A stretch of DNA of 16,493 bases from positions 1 to 16,493 of the forward strand of contig JAEEJT010000198.1 in NCBI GenBank assembly GCA_016282055.1, given 5' to 3'. Under the pieces are notes generated by a model that saw nothing but the letters and a program-made list of their open reading frames with translations, did not search any database and was not told the DNA's origin. Made by a program: the position numbers and the translations under genes. Numbering within the stretch: the first letter of the stretch is position 1; every line of letters starts with the position of its first letter. This document shows positions 7,302 to 13,929 of this stretch, piece after piece. This DNA comes from Bacilli bacterium (GTDB taxonomy: Bacteria; Bacillota_I; Bacilli_A; ML615J-28; CAG-698).

Positions 7302-7728
7302 ATGACAAAAGATTTTATACGATAAACTAGATGGACTATTATATTCATTGGAACAAATTTGGATGTATCAAAGTAAAAAGGATGATTATATAAGAACATC
7401 AGTCGATATAGCAGAAAAATTAATTAAAACATTTATACCCAATAAAGATTATAATAGATTCTATTTTGATTTATCTAAGGCGTAGAGAAATAAATATGGT
7501 AGATAAAGAATATGATAAAGCAATTCGTAATTTATACATAGCTAAAGAATATGCATTAAAAAGAGATTCATTTAGTTTAGATGGTAAATGTATATATTAA
7601 AGTGTTATTTTTGATTCTATTGAAGATGATTTGTCTAACAAATTATTGCCAAATGATACAATGAGTTATTGAAAATGTGTGATAGAAAAGAATATATTTA
7701 TCCTTTAAGAGAAAGTTATGAATTTTAA
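7302..7728 (+). pseudogene. Decayed gene, repeat-helical (TPR-like) protein of unknown function
   Basis: A good ribosome binding site (GAAGGAG, 7290-7296) precedes an ATG at 7302 that stops after seven codons. Shifting frame gives protein-like sequence in pieces: DKLDGLLYSLEQIWMYQSKK... to FYFDLSKA (stop near 7484), then MVDKEYDKAIRNLYIAKEYA... to GKCIY (stop near 7598), then SVIFDSIEDDLSNKLL, and after one more shift LLKMCDRKEYIYPLRESYEF. Several independent frame changes and stops indicate a real pseudogene rather than one sequencing error. The helical pattern DYNRFYFDLSKA / EYDKAIRNLYIAKEYA resembles tetratricopeptide repeats; the original function is not recognised. From 7729 to 7760 nothing further is seen. 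Confidence 0.65.
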
Positions 7729-7760
7729 AAATTAATATAATTCAATTTTAAATTTTTATT

Positions 7761-7789
7761 TTGATTTTATTTTTTAAATATGATATAAA
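7761..7789 (+). promoter_or_regulatory. Probable aldo/keto reductase promoter
   Basis: TTGATT (7761-7766), a 17-bp spacer, and TATAAA (7784-7789), about 75 bases before the translation start. The surroundings are extremely AT-rich, so chance matches are possible. Confidence 0.5.
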
Positions 7790-7872
7790 TATATTGTAAA
7801 ATAAGAAATTATTTTCTAATATATCATAATTCAATTATTATTAATTTTAATAATATTATAAGGAGAAATCAT

Positions 7873-8727
7873 ATGGAAGAAAAAACATTAAATATACCTA
7901 ATATTGGATTAGGTACATGGTTAATCAGTAATGATAAAGTAGGAAATGTTGTTAAAGATGCGATTGATTTAGGGTATAGACATATTGATACTGCTCAAGC
8001 TTATGGTAATGAAAAAGGAATTGGTAAAGCTTTAAAGGAAATTAGTATAAAAAGAGAAGATCTTTTTATTACAACTAAAGTAAAGGCTGAGTATAAATCT
8101 TATAGTAAAGCAAAAAAATCTATTGATAAGTCTTTAAAAGATTTAGGTGTTGATTATTTAGATTTAGTTTTAATTCATTCTCCTGAACCTTGGCTTGTTT
8201 TTAGAAAAACAAAAAGAAATTGGGATAAAAAGAATCTTGAAGTATGGAAAGCTTTAGAAGATAGTTATAAAGAAGGAAAAGTTAAACATATTGGAGTATC
8301 TAATTTTAGAATTAAAGATTTAGAAAATATTTTAGATAATTGTGAAATAAAACCAATTGTTAATCAAGTATTAGCTCATATAGGAAAGACTCCTTTTGAG
8401 TTAATAAAGTATTGTCATGATAAAAATATAATAGTAGAAGCTTATTCTCCTATTGCTCATGGGGAAGCTGATAGAATTAATGAAGTAAACGAAATTGCTA
8501 AAAAATATAATAAATCATTTGCTCAAATTTGCTTAAGATACTGTTTACAACTTGGTATGATTGTTTTACCGAAAGCTTCATCAAAAGAGCATCTAGAAGC
8601 AAATTTAGACTTAAATTTTGAAATTTCAGAAGAAGACATGGAAATACTTAAAAATGCTAAACTAAATACTTATGGTAAGTCAAATATTTTTCCATGTTTT
8701 AGTCAAGCAGATAAAAATGATTTATAA
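7873..8727 (+). CDS. Aldo/keto reductase
   Basis: This is a cytosolic NADPH-dependent reductase of carbonyl compounds with the AKR TIM-barrel fold, 284 residues (normal). The catalytic tetrad is visible: D39 and Y44 in GYRHIDTAQAYGNE, K69 in FITTKVK, and H102 in LDLVLIHSPEP. Also present are GLGTW at the N-terminus, VKHIGVSNF, VNQVLAH, VEAYSPIAHG, and the cofactor-binding QICLRYCLQLGMIVLPKASS. The substrate cannot be told; it resembles the 2,5-diketogluconate reductase/morphine dehydrogenase-like (AKR5) branch found across Bacillota. AAGGAGAAATCAT precedes the ATG. Its original terminator has been split by the insertion sequence downstream (halves at 8730-8741 and 10023-10033). Confidence 0.93.
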   Translation: MEEKTLNIPNIGLGTWLISNDKVGNVVKDAIDLGYRHIDTAQAYGNEKGIGKALKEISIKREDLFITTKVKAEYKSYSKAKKSIDKSLKDLGVDYLDLVLIHSPEPWLVFRKTKRNWDKKNLEVWKALEDSYKEGKVKHIGVSNFRIKDLENILDNCEIKPIVNQVLAHIGKTPFELIKYCHDKNIIVEAYSPIAHGEADRINEVNEIAKKYNKSFAQICLRYCLQLGMIVLPKASSKEHLEANLDLNFEISEEDMEILKNAKLNTYGKSNIFPCFSQADKNDL

Positions 8728-8729
8728 AT

Positions 8730-8741
8730 AAAGGTGTTTTT
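8730..8741 (+). terminator. Left half of the aldo/keto reductase terminator, interrupted by the IS
   Basis: AAAGGTG (8730-8736) plus T5 starts 3 bases after the reductase stop codon. Its partner CACCTTT with a T run is at 10024-10033, beyond the insertion sequence. Removing the element and one TTT copy restores a 7-bp stem, loop TTTTTG, and T tail. Confidence 0.75.
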
Positions 8742-8779
8742 TGAAGTGAACCCTAAATGGGTACACTAAATAAAAAAGG
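8742..8779 (+). repeat. Left terminal inverted repeat of the IS
   Basis: It pairs with 9981-10019 with a single one-base gap. Each end also contains a small internal dyad ACCC-TAAAT-GGGT. Confidence 0.93.
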
Positions 8780-8800
8780 ATTAATAGATTTTAATACTAA

Positions 8801-8848
8801 ATAAAAACCTCCTATTAGAGTAGAATATACTTGAAAGGAGGTTTTTAT
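8801..8848 (+). promoter_or_regulatory. Hairpin sequestering the orfA ribosome binding site
   Basis: A perfect 13-bp inverted repeat is formed by ATAAAAACCTCCT (8801-8813) and AGGAGGTTTTTAT (8836-8848), separated by 22 nt. The Shine-Dalgarno GGAGG (8837-8841) is fully inside the 3' arm. In read-through transcripts the site would be hidden. A TAGAAT box in the loop (8821-8826) could start a transcript lacking the 5' arm, but no clear -35 was found. Confidence 0.7.
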
Positions 8849-8849
8849 T

Positions 8850-9155
8850 ATGGCTAGTAAAGGACAAAAGTATAATAAATACAGTTCTGAGTTGAAAAAA
8901 GAGATTCTAGACAAGTATTTCAATGGCGAAGGCGGATCCATAACTTTAGGAAAGGAATATAACATTTCATCCAAAACAATAGACAACTGGATTAAAAAGA
9001 TAAAGTTGGGAAAAGATGTGTTTGAAGATTCTAGACCTGGTCGCTCTGGTAGAAAAAAATTGACAAACAATATGACTTTAGAAGATTATAAGGAACAATG
9101 TGAAATATTAAAAAAATACCAAGCGTTCATAGAAACACGACGAGGGAAAAGGTAA
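8850..9155 (+). CDS. IS150-like transposase OrfA (helix-turn-helix subunit)
   Basis: The 101-residue basic protein has an N-terminal helix-turn-helix (about residues 10-50, KKEILDKYFNGEGGSITLGKEYNISSKTI with the recognition helix DNWIKKIK) and a C-terminal leucine-zipper-like helix (YKEQCEILKKYQAFIE), as in OrfA of the IS150 group. It recognises the IS ends and regulates transposition. The stop codon overlaps the orfB start as TAATG. A run of seven A (9110-9116) lies in the phase needed for A AAA AAA -1 slippage into the orfB frame. Confidence 0.9.
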   Translation: MASKGQKYNKYSSELKKEILDKYFNGEGGSITLGKEYNISSKTIDNWIKKIKLGKDVFEDSRPGRSGRKKLTNNMTLEDYKEQCEILKKYQAFIETRRGKR

Positions 9156-9952
9156 TGTTTATATCACTCTACATAGATAAATATAAACTTTCAAATCTGT
9201 TAAGTGCTCTTGATATATCAAGACGAACATATTATAAATATCGTAACAAAGAAGATCCTGATTATTATGAATATTTACTTATAAAAGAAATATTTGATGA
9301 TTCTAAAGGCACTTATGGATATCGTAGGATATGTGAAGGCTTAAAGATTAAATATGGTGTAATATTTAATCATAAGAAAGCTCTAAGAATTATGAAGAAA
9401 TATGATTTAAAGCCAAAATACACACGTAGAATTCGTAATAAAACATATAATCGTATTGAGGAAAACGTGCAGCCAAATCTAGTTAATAGACAGTTTGACA
9501 CAGATGAGCGAAATCAAATATGGTGCACAGATGTAACATACTTAATATACAAAAGCAAACGTATGTATCTATCAACAATAATAGACTTATATGACAGACA
9601 TGTAGTTTCTTATGTTGTATCAAAATCCAACAATAATAAGTTAGTAATGGACACGGTTATAAAGGCATTTAAAAAAGAAAAAAACGTATCTGGATTGATC
9701 ATTCACAGTGACCAAGGATTTCAGTATACGTCTTTTGAATACAAAGCTCTATGTGCTTCTAAGGGTGTTATAATATCCATGAGCCGAAAAGGCACTCCGA
9801 TAGATGACAGTCCAATGGAGAGCTGGCACGGAATCCTTAAGAAAGAGACTTTGTATAATAATGATATCACATCTTTGGAACAATATGTAAAATTAGTTGA
9901 AGAATGGATAAAATTTTATAATACTTCTAGAATAAAGAAAAGAGATTTGTAG
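9155..9952 (+). CDS. IS150-like transposase OrfB (DDE integrase-fold catalytic subunit)
   Basis: The 265-residue protein carries an HTH_21-type segment (DISRRTYYKYRNKE, then SKGTYGYRRICEGLK) and an rve catalytic core. The triad is D126 in NQIWCTDVTYL, D186 in IIHSDQGFQYTS, and E222 in SPMESWHGILKKE, with 35 residues between D186 and E222 as in the DD(35)E class. It cuts and joins IS ends. The C-terminus, YNTSRIKKRDL, lacks the usual closing G-L-S-P-x-x-Y-R segment, so the tail is about ten residues short. A terminator covers the stop codon, which suggests this end may be native. The gene lies in the -1 frame relative to orfA. Confidence 0.92.
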   Translation: MFISLYIDKYKLSNLLSALDISRRTYYKYRNKEDPDYYEYLLIKEIFDDSKGTYGYRRICEGLKIKYGVIFNHKKALRIMKKYDLKPKYTRRIRNKTYNRIEENVQPNLVNRQFDTDERNQIWCTDVTYLIYKSKRMYLSTIIDLYDRHVVSYVVSKSNNNKLVMDTVIKAFKKEKNVSGLIIHSDQGFQYTSFEYKALCASKGVIISMSRKGTPIDDSPMESWHGILKKETLYNNDITSLEQYVKLVEEWIKFYNTSRIKKRDL

Positions 9953-9970
9953 GGATACAAATCTCTTTTT
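9937..9970 (+). terminator. Terminator inside the IS, overlapping the orfB stop codon
   Basis: AGAGATTTGTA (9941-9951) pairs with TACAAATCTCT (9956-9966) around GGGA, flanked by AAAA and TTTT. The orfB stop TAG (9950-9952) is at the top of the stem. Confidence 0.88.
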
Positions 9971-9980
9971 CCTCTAAAAG

Positions 9981-10019
9981 CCTTTTTTATTTAGTGTACC
10001 CATTTAGGGGTTCACTTCA
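9981..10019 (+). repeat. Right terminal inverted repeat of the IS
   Basis: It mirrors 8742-8779 and ends TTCACTTCA. It carries one additional C/G relative to the left copy. Confidence 0.93.
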
Positions 10020-10054
10020 TTTGCACCTTTTTTCAATTAATTTTAAAAAAAGTG

Positions 10055-10084
10055 TTGACAAATATATATACCTCGTGATATGAT
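10055..10084 (+). promoter_or_regulatory. Promoter of the PadR operon
   Basis: A perfect TTGACA (10055-10060), an 18-bp spacer, and TATGAT (10079-10084). It starts 36 bp outside the IS right end, so the promoter is intact. Confidence 0.82.
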
Positions 10085-10105
10085 GTATAGCGTAAGGCGA
10101 GGTAT
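10068..10105 (+). promoter_or_regulatory. Likely PadR operator dyad overlapping the promoter
   Basis: ATACCTCG (10068-10075) and CGAGGTAT (10098-10105) form a perfect 8-bp dyad with 30 bp between half-site starts, about three helical turns. The -10 box lies between the arms, and the right arm includes the ribosome binding site of the regulator gene. Since the left arm is upstream of the transcription start, this is a DNA-level operator rather than an RNA hairpin. PadR proteins commonly repress their own operon. Confidence 0.65.
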
Positions 10106-10108
10106 TTT

Positions 10109-10414
10109 ATGGATGCACAATTAAAACGAGGCGTTTTAGATGTTTGTGTACTAGCTGCTTTAAGAAAAGAAGATTCCTATGGCTATAAGATAATTAAGGA
10201 TGTTAGTCCTGTATTGAAGTTAAGTGAATCGACATTGTACACAATATTAAAAAGGCTTGAAGAATTAAGTATGATTGAAGTTAGAACAACTATGCATGAT
10301 GGTAGAGTGAGAAAATACTATCATATTACTGTTAGAGGAATTAAACGTATTGAAGAGTTTAAGAATGAATGGAAAGAAATTATGGCTATCTATTCATATA
10401 TTGATAAGGAGTAA
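10109..10414 (+). CDS. PadR family transcriptional regulator
   Basis: The 101-residue protein is almost entirely the PadR winged helix: LKRGVLDVCVLAALRKEDSYGYKIIKD, the recognition helix SESTLYTILKRLEELSMIEV, the wing DGRVRKYYHIT, and a short C-terminal helix for dimerisation. This is the small PadR-s1 type, which in Bacillota often sits with DUF1700 and DUF4097 genes, as here. The ligand is unknown; related regulators sense phenolics, drugs or envelope stress. GCGAGG lies 7 bases before the ATG and overlaps the operator. The next gene starts 3 bases after the stop, with AAGGAG in the end of this gene. Confidence 0.93.
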   Translation: MDAQLKRGVLDVCVLAALRKEDSYGYKIIKDVSPVLKLSESTLYTILKRLEELSMIEVRTTMHDGRVRKYYHITVRGIKRIEEFKNEWKEIMAIYSYIDKE

Positions 10415-10417
10415 ATT

Positions 10418-11011
10418 ATGACAAAAAAAGAATTTTTAGATGAATTAGAAAAAAGATTAAATGGATTACCAAGATCTGAAGTTAGAGAAAGAATTAATTT
10501 CTATGATGAAATGATACAAGATATGGTAGAAGAAGGAAAGAGTGAACAAGAAGCAGTTAGTTCTTTTGGTACAATTGATGATGTTGTATTAAGTATTGCT
10601 GGTAAGACAAAGATGACAAGTTTAGTTAAAGAACGAATTAAACCAAAAGGTAAAATTGGAACTGTTGGAATACTTGCTATTATTTTAGGTTTCCCTTTAT
10701 GGTTTCCTCTTTTAATTACCTTTTTTGTACTTATGTTTGTTGCATATATATTACTATGGGTTTTAGTTGTTGTTACTTATAGTGTAGAACTTGCATTTAT
10801 ATCATCATCTGTTGCTTGTTTTAGTATGTATTATTCTAATTTAATAAATACTAATAATAATTATGGTTATATTGGAGCTGGAATTTGTTTAATTGGTGTT
10901 AGTTTATTGTTTTTACCTGTTTGCATTGCTGCAACAAAAGCAAACATTAAACTAACTGAAAAAATATTCTTAGGAATTAAGAATAAATTAATTGGAGGTA
11001 AAAATGCGTAA
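10418..11011 (+). CDS. DUF1700 (HAAS-domain) membrane protein
   Basis: The 197 residues start with the HAAS signature MTKKEFLDELEKRLNGLP...RINFYDEMIQDMVEEGKSEQEAVSSFG, a soluble helical domain of about 60 residues. Three to four hydrophobic helices follow (about 75-100, 100-125, 125-145, 150-170). DUF1700 proteins are membrane partners of PadR and DUF4097 proteins and are thought to take part in sensing or signalling at the envelope; no enzymatic role is known. It overlaps the next gene by 8 bases, consistent with coupled translation. Confidence 0.88.
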   Translation: MTKKEFLDELEKRLNGLPRSEVRERINFYDEMIQDMVEEGKSEQEAVSSFGTIDDVVLSIAGKTKMTSLVKERIKPKGKIGTVGILAIILGFPLWFPLLITFFVLMFVAYILLWVLVVVTYSVELAFISSSVACFSMYYSNLINTNNNYGYIGAGICLIGVSLLFLPVCIAATKANIKLTEKIFLGIKNKLIGGKNA

Positions 11012-11894
11012 GTTTATAGGTTTTATAGTTGTAATTGGAATTATTTTATTACTTGCAGGTGGAGCAATTGTTGCTCATGCTGTAATGAATGATAAGTTTA
11101 AAGTAGCTTCATATGAAAACAAAGAAGTTTTATTAGAAGAAGATTTTGAAAATATTGATATTAAAATATGTATTAGTGATGTTACATTTACATATAATGA
11201 TGAAAATAAAATTATTATTAATTATGATGAAGTAGAAGGATATACTCAAACATTTAATGTTAATGATAATACTCTTTTAATTAAAGAAGAAGATAATTTA
11301 AAATGGTATCAAAGAATCCATTTCTTTAATTTTGTTTCTCCTAAGATGACAATAAGTTTACCAAAGAAAGCATATTCTAATTTAGATATGGAAACTCATA
11401 CAGGAGATACAACTATTGATGGATTTGATTTTAATAATTTGAAATATGTTGGTCATACAGGAAACTTTAAATATTTGAATGCAACAAGTAATAGTTTTAA
11501 TGTTACTGTTTCTACAGGTAATTTATATATTGAAAATGTTAATGTTACAACTGATGTTATTTGCAATTCATCAACTGGGGATATTAAAGTTAATAATTTA
11601 AATGCTGTTAATGCTACATTTAAAGCATCAACTGGAAATATTAAATTAAATAATATGATTGCATCTAATACATTATATTGTAAAGCTTCAACTGGTAATA
11701 TTTTATTTGAACGTTGTGATGGAAAAACAATAGAAGCTCATGCTTCAACTGGAAGTATTAAAGGTACAATTTTAACAAATAAAACATTTTATACTGAAAG
11801 TAGTACAGGAAGTGTTAATGTGCCTCATACAACAGGAGAGGCTTGTACTTTAACAACATCAACTGGTAATATTAATATTAAAATCGTTGAATAA
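11004..11894 (+). CDS. DUF4097 family repeat protein, membrane-anchored outside
   Basis: Of 296 residues, 1-30 form one membrane helix (FIGFIVVIGIILLLAGGAIVA), with the rest expected outside the membrane. Residues about 130-296 carry roughly nine turns of an S/H-T-G-(N/D/S)-(I/L/V) repeat at 19-21 residue spacing, for example STGNLYI, STGDIKV, STGNIKL, STGNILF, STGSIKG, STGSVNV and STGNINI. That is the right-handed beta-helix-like DUF4097 fold. LiaX, a DUF4097 protein in enterococci, senses cell-envelope antibiotics; a similar role here is inference. The start was placed at ATG 11004 after GGAGGT (10994-10999); an in-frame TTG at 10992 lies upstream of that ribosome binding site and is rejected. 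Confidence 0.85.
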   Translation: MRKFIGFIVVIGIILLLAGGAIVAHAVMNDKFKVASYENKEVLLEEDFENIDIKICISDVTFTYNDENKIIINYDEVEGYTQTFNVNDNTLLIKEEDNLKWYQRIHFFNFVSPKMTISLPKKAYSNLDMETHTGDTTIDGFDFNNLKYVGHTGNFKYLNATSNSFNVTVSTGNLYIENVNVTTDVICNSSTGDIKVNNLNAVNATFKASTGNIKLNNMIASNTLYCKASTGNILFERCDGKTIEAHASTGSIKGTILTNKTFYTESSTGSVNVPHTTGEACTLTTSTGNINIKIVE

Positions 11895-11906
11895 ATAATA
11901 AAAATT

Positions 11907-11934
11907 AGATTGATAGAAATATCAATCTTTTTTT
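11907..11934 (+). terminator. Terminator of the PadR operon (copy 1 of a repeated terminator)
   Basis: AGATTGATA (11907-11915), GAAA, TATCAATCT (11920-11928), then a T run to 11934. It is almost identical to the terminator at 16305-16332. Confidence 0.93.
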
Positions 11935-11957
11935 GCTTTTTAAAAACTTAATAATTA

Positions 11958-11987
11958 TTGGTAATTAAAAGATCTATATGATATAAT
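11958..11987 (+). promoter_or_regulatory. Promoter of the putative defence operon
   Basis: TTGGTA (11958-11963), an 18-bp spacer, and TATAAT (11982-11987), with an extended -10 TG at 11979-11980. The start would be near 11994. Confidence 0.75.
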
Positions 11988-12019
11988 TTGATAAAAGAGT
12001 GTAATTAGGAAGGATTTTT

Positions 12020-13885
12020 ATGATAGTTTATAATGCAACAAAAGAACAATTTAATTATGATGTTATTAATAATTTAATATCAGATAAAATTTTAAATAAA
12101 ATGCATGAAGCCGGTATTAATGGTGGACAAGATAGAGAATATATGTCTTGGCAAAACTCTCTTAATTTCATGAGAAATGCCTTAGATGATAATGAAATTC
12201 CAAATGAAATTGAAGTAGCTATAGAATATCAAATTCCAAGAACATCAAAAAGAGTTGATTTCATTATTTGTGGTGCTGATAAAGATAATCATAATAATGT
12301 TATTGTTGTTGAACTAAAACAATGGGAAAAGGTTGAAAAAGTTGATGATATTATGCTTCATAGTGTTAAAGCATATACTGGTGGAGGTATTAGAATGGTA
12401 TCTCACCCTTCTTATCAAGCTTATTCTTATGCAGTTTTTATAAGAAATTCTTCTGAATGTGTACAAGATGAAGATATAGGAATTATACCTTGTGCGTATC
12501 TACATAATTACCAAGAACAATATGTTGATCAATTAGATGATTCAATATTTAAAGTTTGGTATGATGAAGCTCCCTTTTTTATAAAGAATCAAGTTACTGA
12601 TTTGAAAAAGTTTATTAAGTCATATATTTGTAAAAAATCTACAGATAATGATTTATTATATAAAATTGATAATGGTAGAATAAGACCATCTAAAGCCTTA
12701 CAAGATTGCTTAGTATCTTTAATGAAAGGTAATAAAGAATTTATGCTTTTAGATGAACAAGCAGTTGTATATGATATGTGCATTAAGACTATGCAACAAT
12801 GCTTAAAAGATATGAAGAAAAGAACTATTATTATTCAAGGTGGACCAGGAACTGGTAAGTCAGTTTTAGCAGTTAATTTATTAAAACTGTTTACAACAAT
12901 GCATTTTAATTCAACAAATGGTCTTAATGCTTCATACGTAACAAAAAATAGTGCTCCAAGAGAAGCATATTTAAAATTATTATCTAAATCTGATTTGAAA
13001 AAAGAAATTAATATAAAACAATTATTTAGATCACCATTTGGTTTATGTAAAGCACCAACTAATTTTTATGATTGCTTAATAATTGATGAAGCACATAGAT
13101 TAGTTAAACAAATGTATGGCGACTTTAGTGGTGAAAATCAAGTTAAAGAATGTATCAACGCTTCTTTATTGACTATTTTTATGATTGATGAAGATCAAAA
13201 GATTACAACTAAAGATATAGGTTCTATTAGTGAAATTAAAAAATGGGCTGAAGTATTAGATAGTAGAGTTATAATGAATGATGAAACTAAGTTAGTTTCT
13301 CAATTTAGATGTAATGGATCAGATCAATATATTCAATTTATTAATAATTTCTTACAAATTGGTGAGACAACTGATATTGATTTAAAAGAATTAAATTTTG
13401 ATATTAAAGTATTTGATAATCCAAATGAATTAAGAGATGAGTTAAGAATTAAAAATAGTATTAATAATAAGGCTAGAATGGTAGCTGGATATTGTTACGA
13501 TTGGAATGTTAAACATCACAGAGATGATTATGATATATATCTAAAAGATGGATTTAAGGCTAAATGGAATTTAGAAAATGATAAAATTTGGGCAATTAAT
13601 CCTGATTCATTTGAAGAAGTAGGATGTATACATACAGCTCAAGGATTAGAGTTTGATTATGTTGGTGTATTTATTGGTGAAGATTTACGATATGACAATA
13701 ATACTCATACTATAATTACTGATAAATTAAAGATTTCAAAAGATGATAAAACATCTGGTATTAGAATATGTGGTGAAGCAACTGCATCCCAATTAATAAA
13801 GAATACATATAAAACTTTATTAACAAGAGGTCAAAAAGGATGCTATATATATATTGTCAAGATGAGAATCTTTCTAATTATTTAA
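12020..13885 (+). CDS. PD-(D/E)XK-like nuclease fused to a DUF2075 helicase/ATPase; C-terminus frameshifted
   Basis: Of 621 residues, the N-terminal part has a PD-(D/E)XK-like core: E69, D80 in SKRVDFII, and E98-x-K100 in VIVVELKQW. From about residue 230 an SF1-type P-loop module follows: Walker A GGPGTGKS (274-281), Walker B LIIDEAH (353-359), SQFRCNG (428-433), HTAQGLEFDYVGVFIG (538-553), and LLTRGQKG (600-607) with the arginine finger. This is the DUF2075 architecture, probably a DNA/RNA helicase coupled to nucleic-acid cleavage. Relatives end GCYVY-C-x-D-x-x-L-x-x-Y; here the frame changes after GCYIY at a TA tract and ends IVKMRIFLII. The other frame reads CQDENLSNYLKSLLKQN and stops at 13908. 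AGGAAGG precedes the ATG. It is the first gene of a three-gene operon. Confidence 0.8.
   Translation: MIVYNATKEQFNYDVINNLISDKILNKMHEAGINGGQDREYMSWQNSLNFMRNALDDNEIPNEIEVAIEYQIPRTSKRVDFIICGADKDNHNNVIVVELKQWEKVEKVDDIMLHSVKAYTGGGIRMVSHPSYQAYSYAVFIRNSSECVQDEDIGIIPCAYLHNYQEQYVDQLDDSIFKVWYDEAPFFIKNQVTDLKKFIKSYICKKSTDNDLLYKIDNGRIRPSKALQDCLVSLMKGNKEFMLLDEQAVVYDMCIKTMQQCLKDMKKRTIIIQGGPGTGKSVLAVNLLKLFTTMHFNSTNGLNASYVTKNSAPREAYLKLLSKSDLKKEINIKQLFRSPFGLCKAPTNFYDCLIIDEAHRLVKQMYGDFSGENQVKECINASLLTIFMIDEDQKITTKDIGSISEIKKWAEVLDSRVIMNDETKLVSQFRCNGSDQYIQFINNFLQIGETTDIDLKELNFDIKVFDNPNELRDELRIKNSINNKARMVAGYCYDWNVKHHRDDYDIYLKDGFKAKWNLENDKIWAINPDSFEEVGCIHTAQGLEFDYVGVFIGEDLRYDNNTHTIITDKLKISKDDKTSGIRICGEATASQLIKNTYKTLLTRGQKGCYIYIVKMRIFLII
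13844..13854 (+). repeat. (TA)n tract at the frame change of the DUF2075 gene
   Basis: The tract is TATATATATAT, 5.5 dinucleotide units. Removing one TA unit restores the family-like ending through TAG at 13906-13908. Such tracts gain and lose units by slipped-strand mispairing. Confidence 0.75.
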
Positions 13886-13929
13886 AGAGTTTATTAAAAC
13901 AAAATTAGAGGTTTTTGATAGAGGTATTT

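Larger units (their letters stand above)
8742..10019 (+). mobile_element. Complete IS3-family (IS150-like) insertion sequence, 1278 bp
   Basis: The element has terminal inverted repeats of 38/39 bp starting TGAAGTGAACCC (8742-8779 and 9981-10019), identical except for one extra C on the right. The ends are TG...CA as in IS3 elements. It is flanked by a 3-bp duplication TTT (8739-8741, 10020-10022). Inside are orfA and orfB, a hairpin covering the orfA ribosome binding site, and an internal terminator after orfB. The base composition is less AT-extreme than the neighbours. The nearly perfect ends suggest recent insertion; orfB ends a little early compared with relatives, so current activity is uncertain. 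Confidence 0.93.

Noticed and set aside
8753..9070. Minus-strand frame across the IS left end and orfA
   Set aside because: It is antisense to orfA, starts inside a well-supported transposase gene and has no protein family features.
9950..10002. orfB read past its stop to a longer transposase
   Set aside because: The codons after TAG (G-Y-K-S-L-F-P-L-K-A-F-F-I) do not match the usual OrfB tail, and a terminator covers the stop codon.
12589..12783. Minus-strand frame inside the DUF2075 gene
   Set aside because: Shadow of a strongly supported gene.
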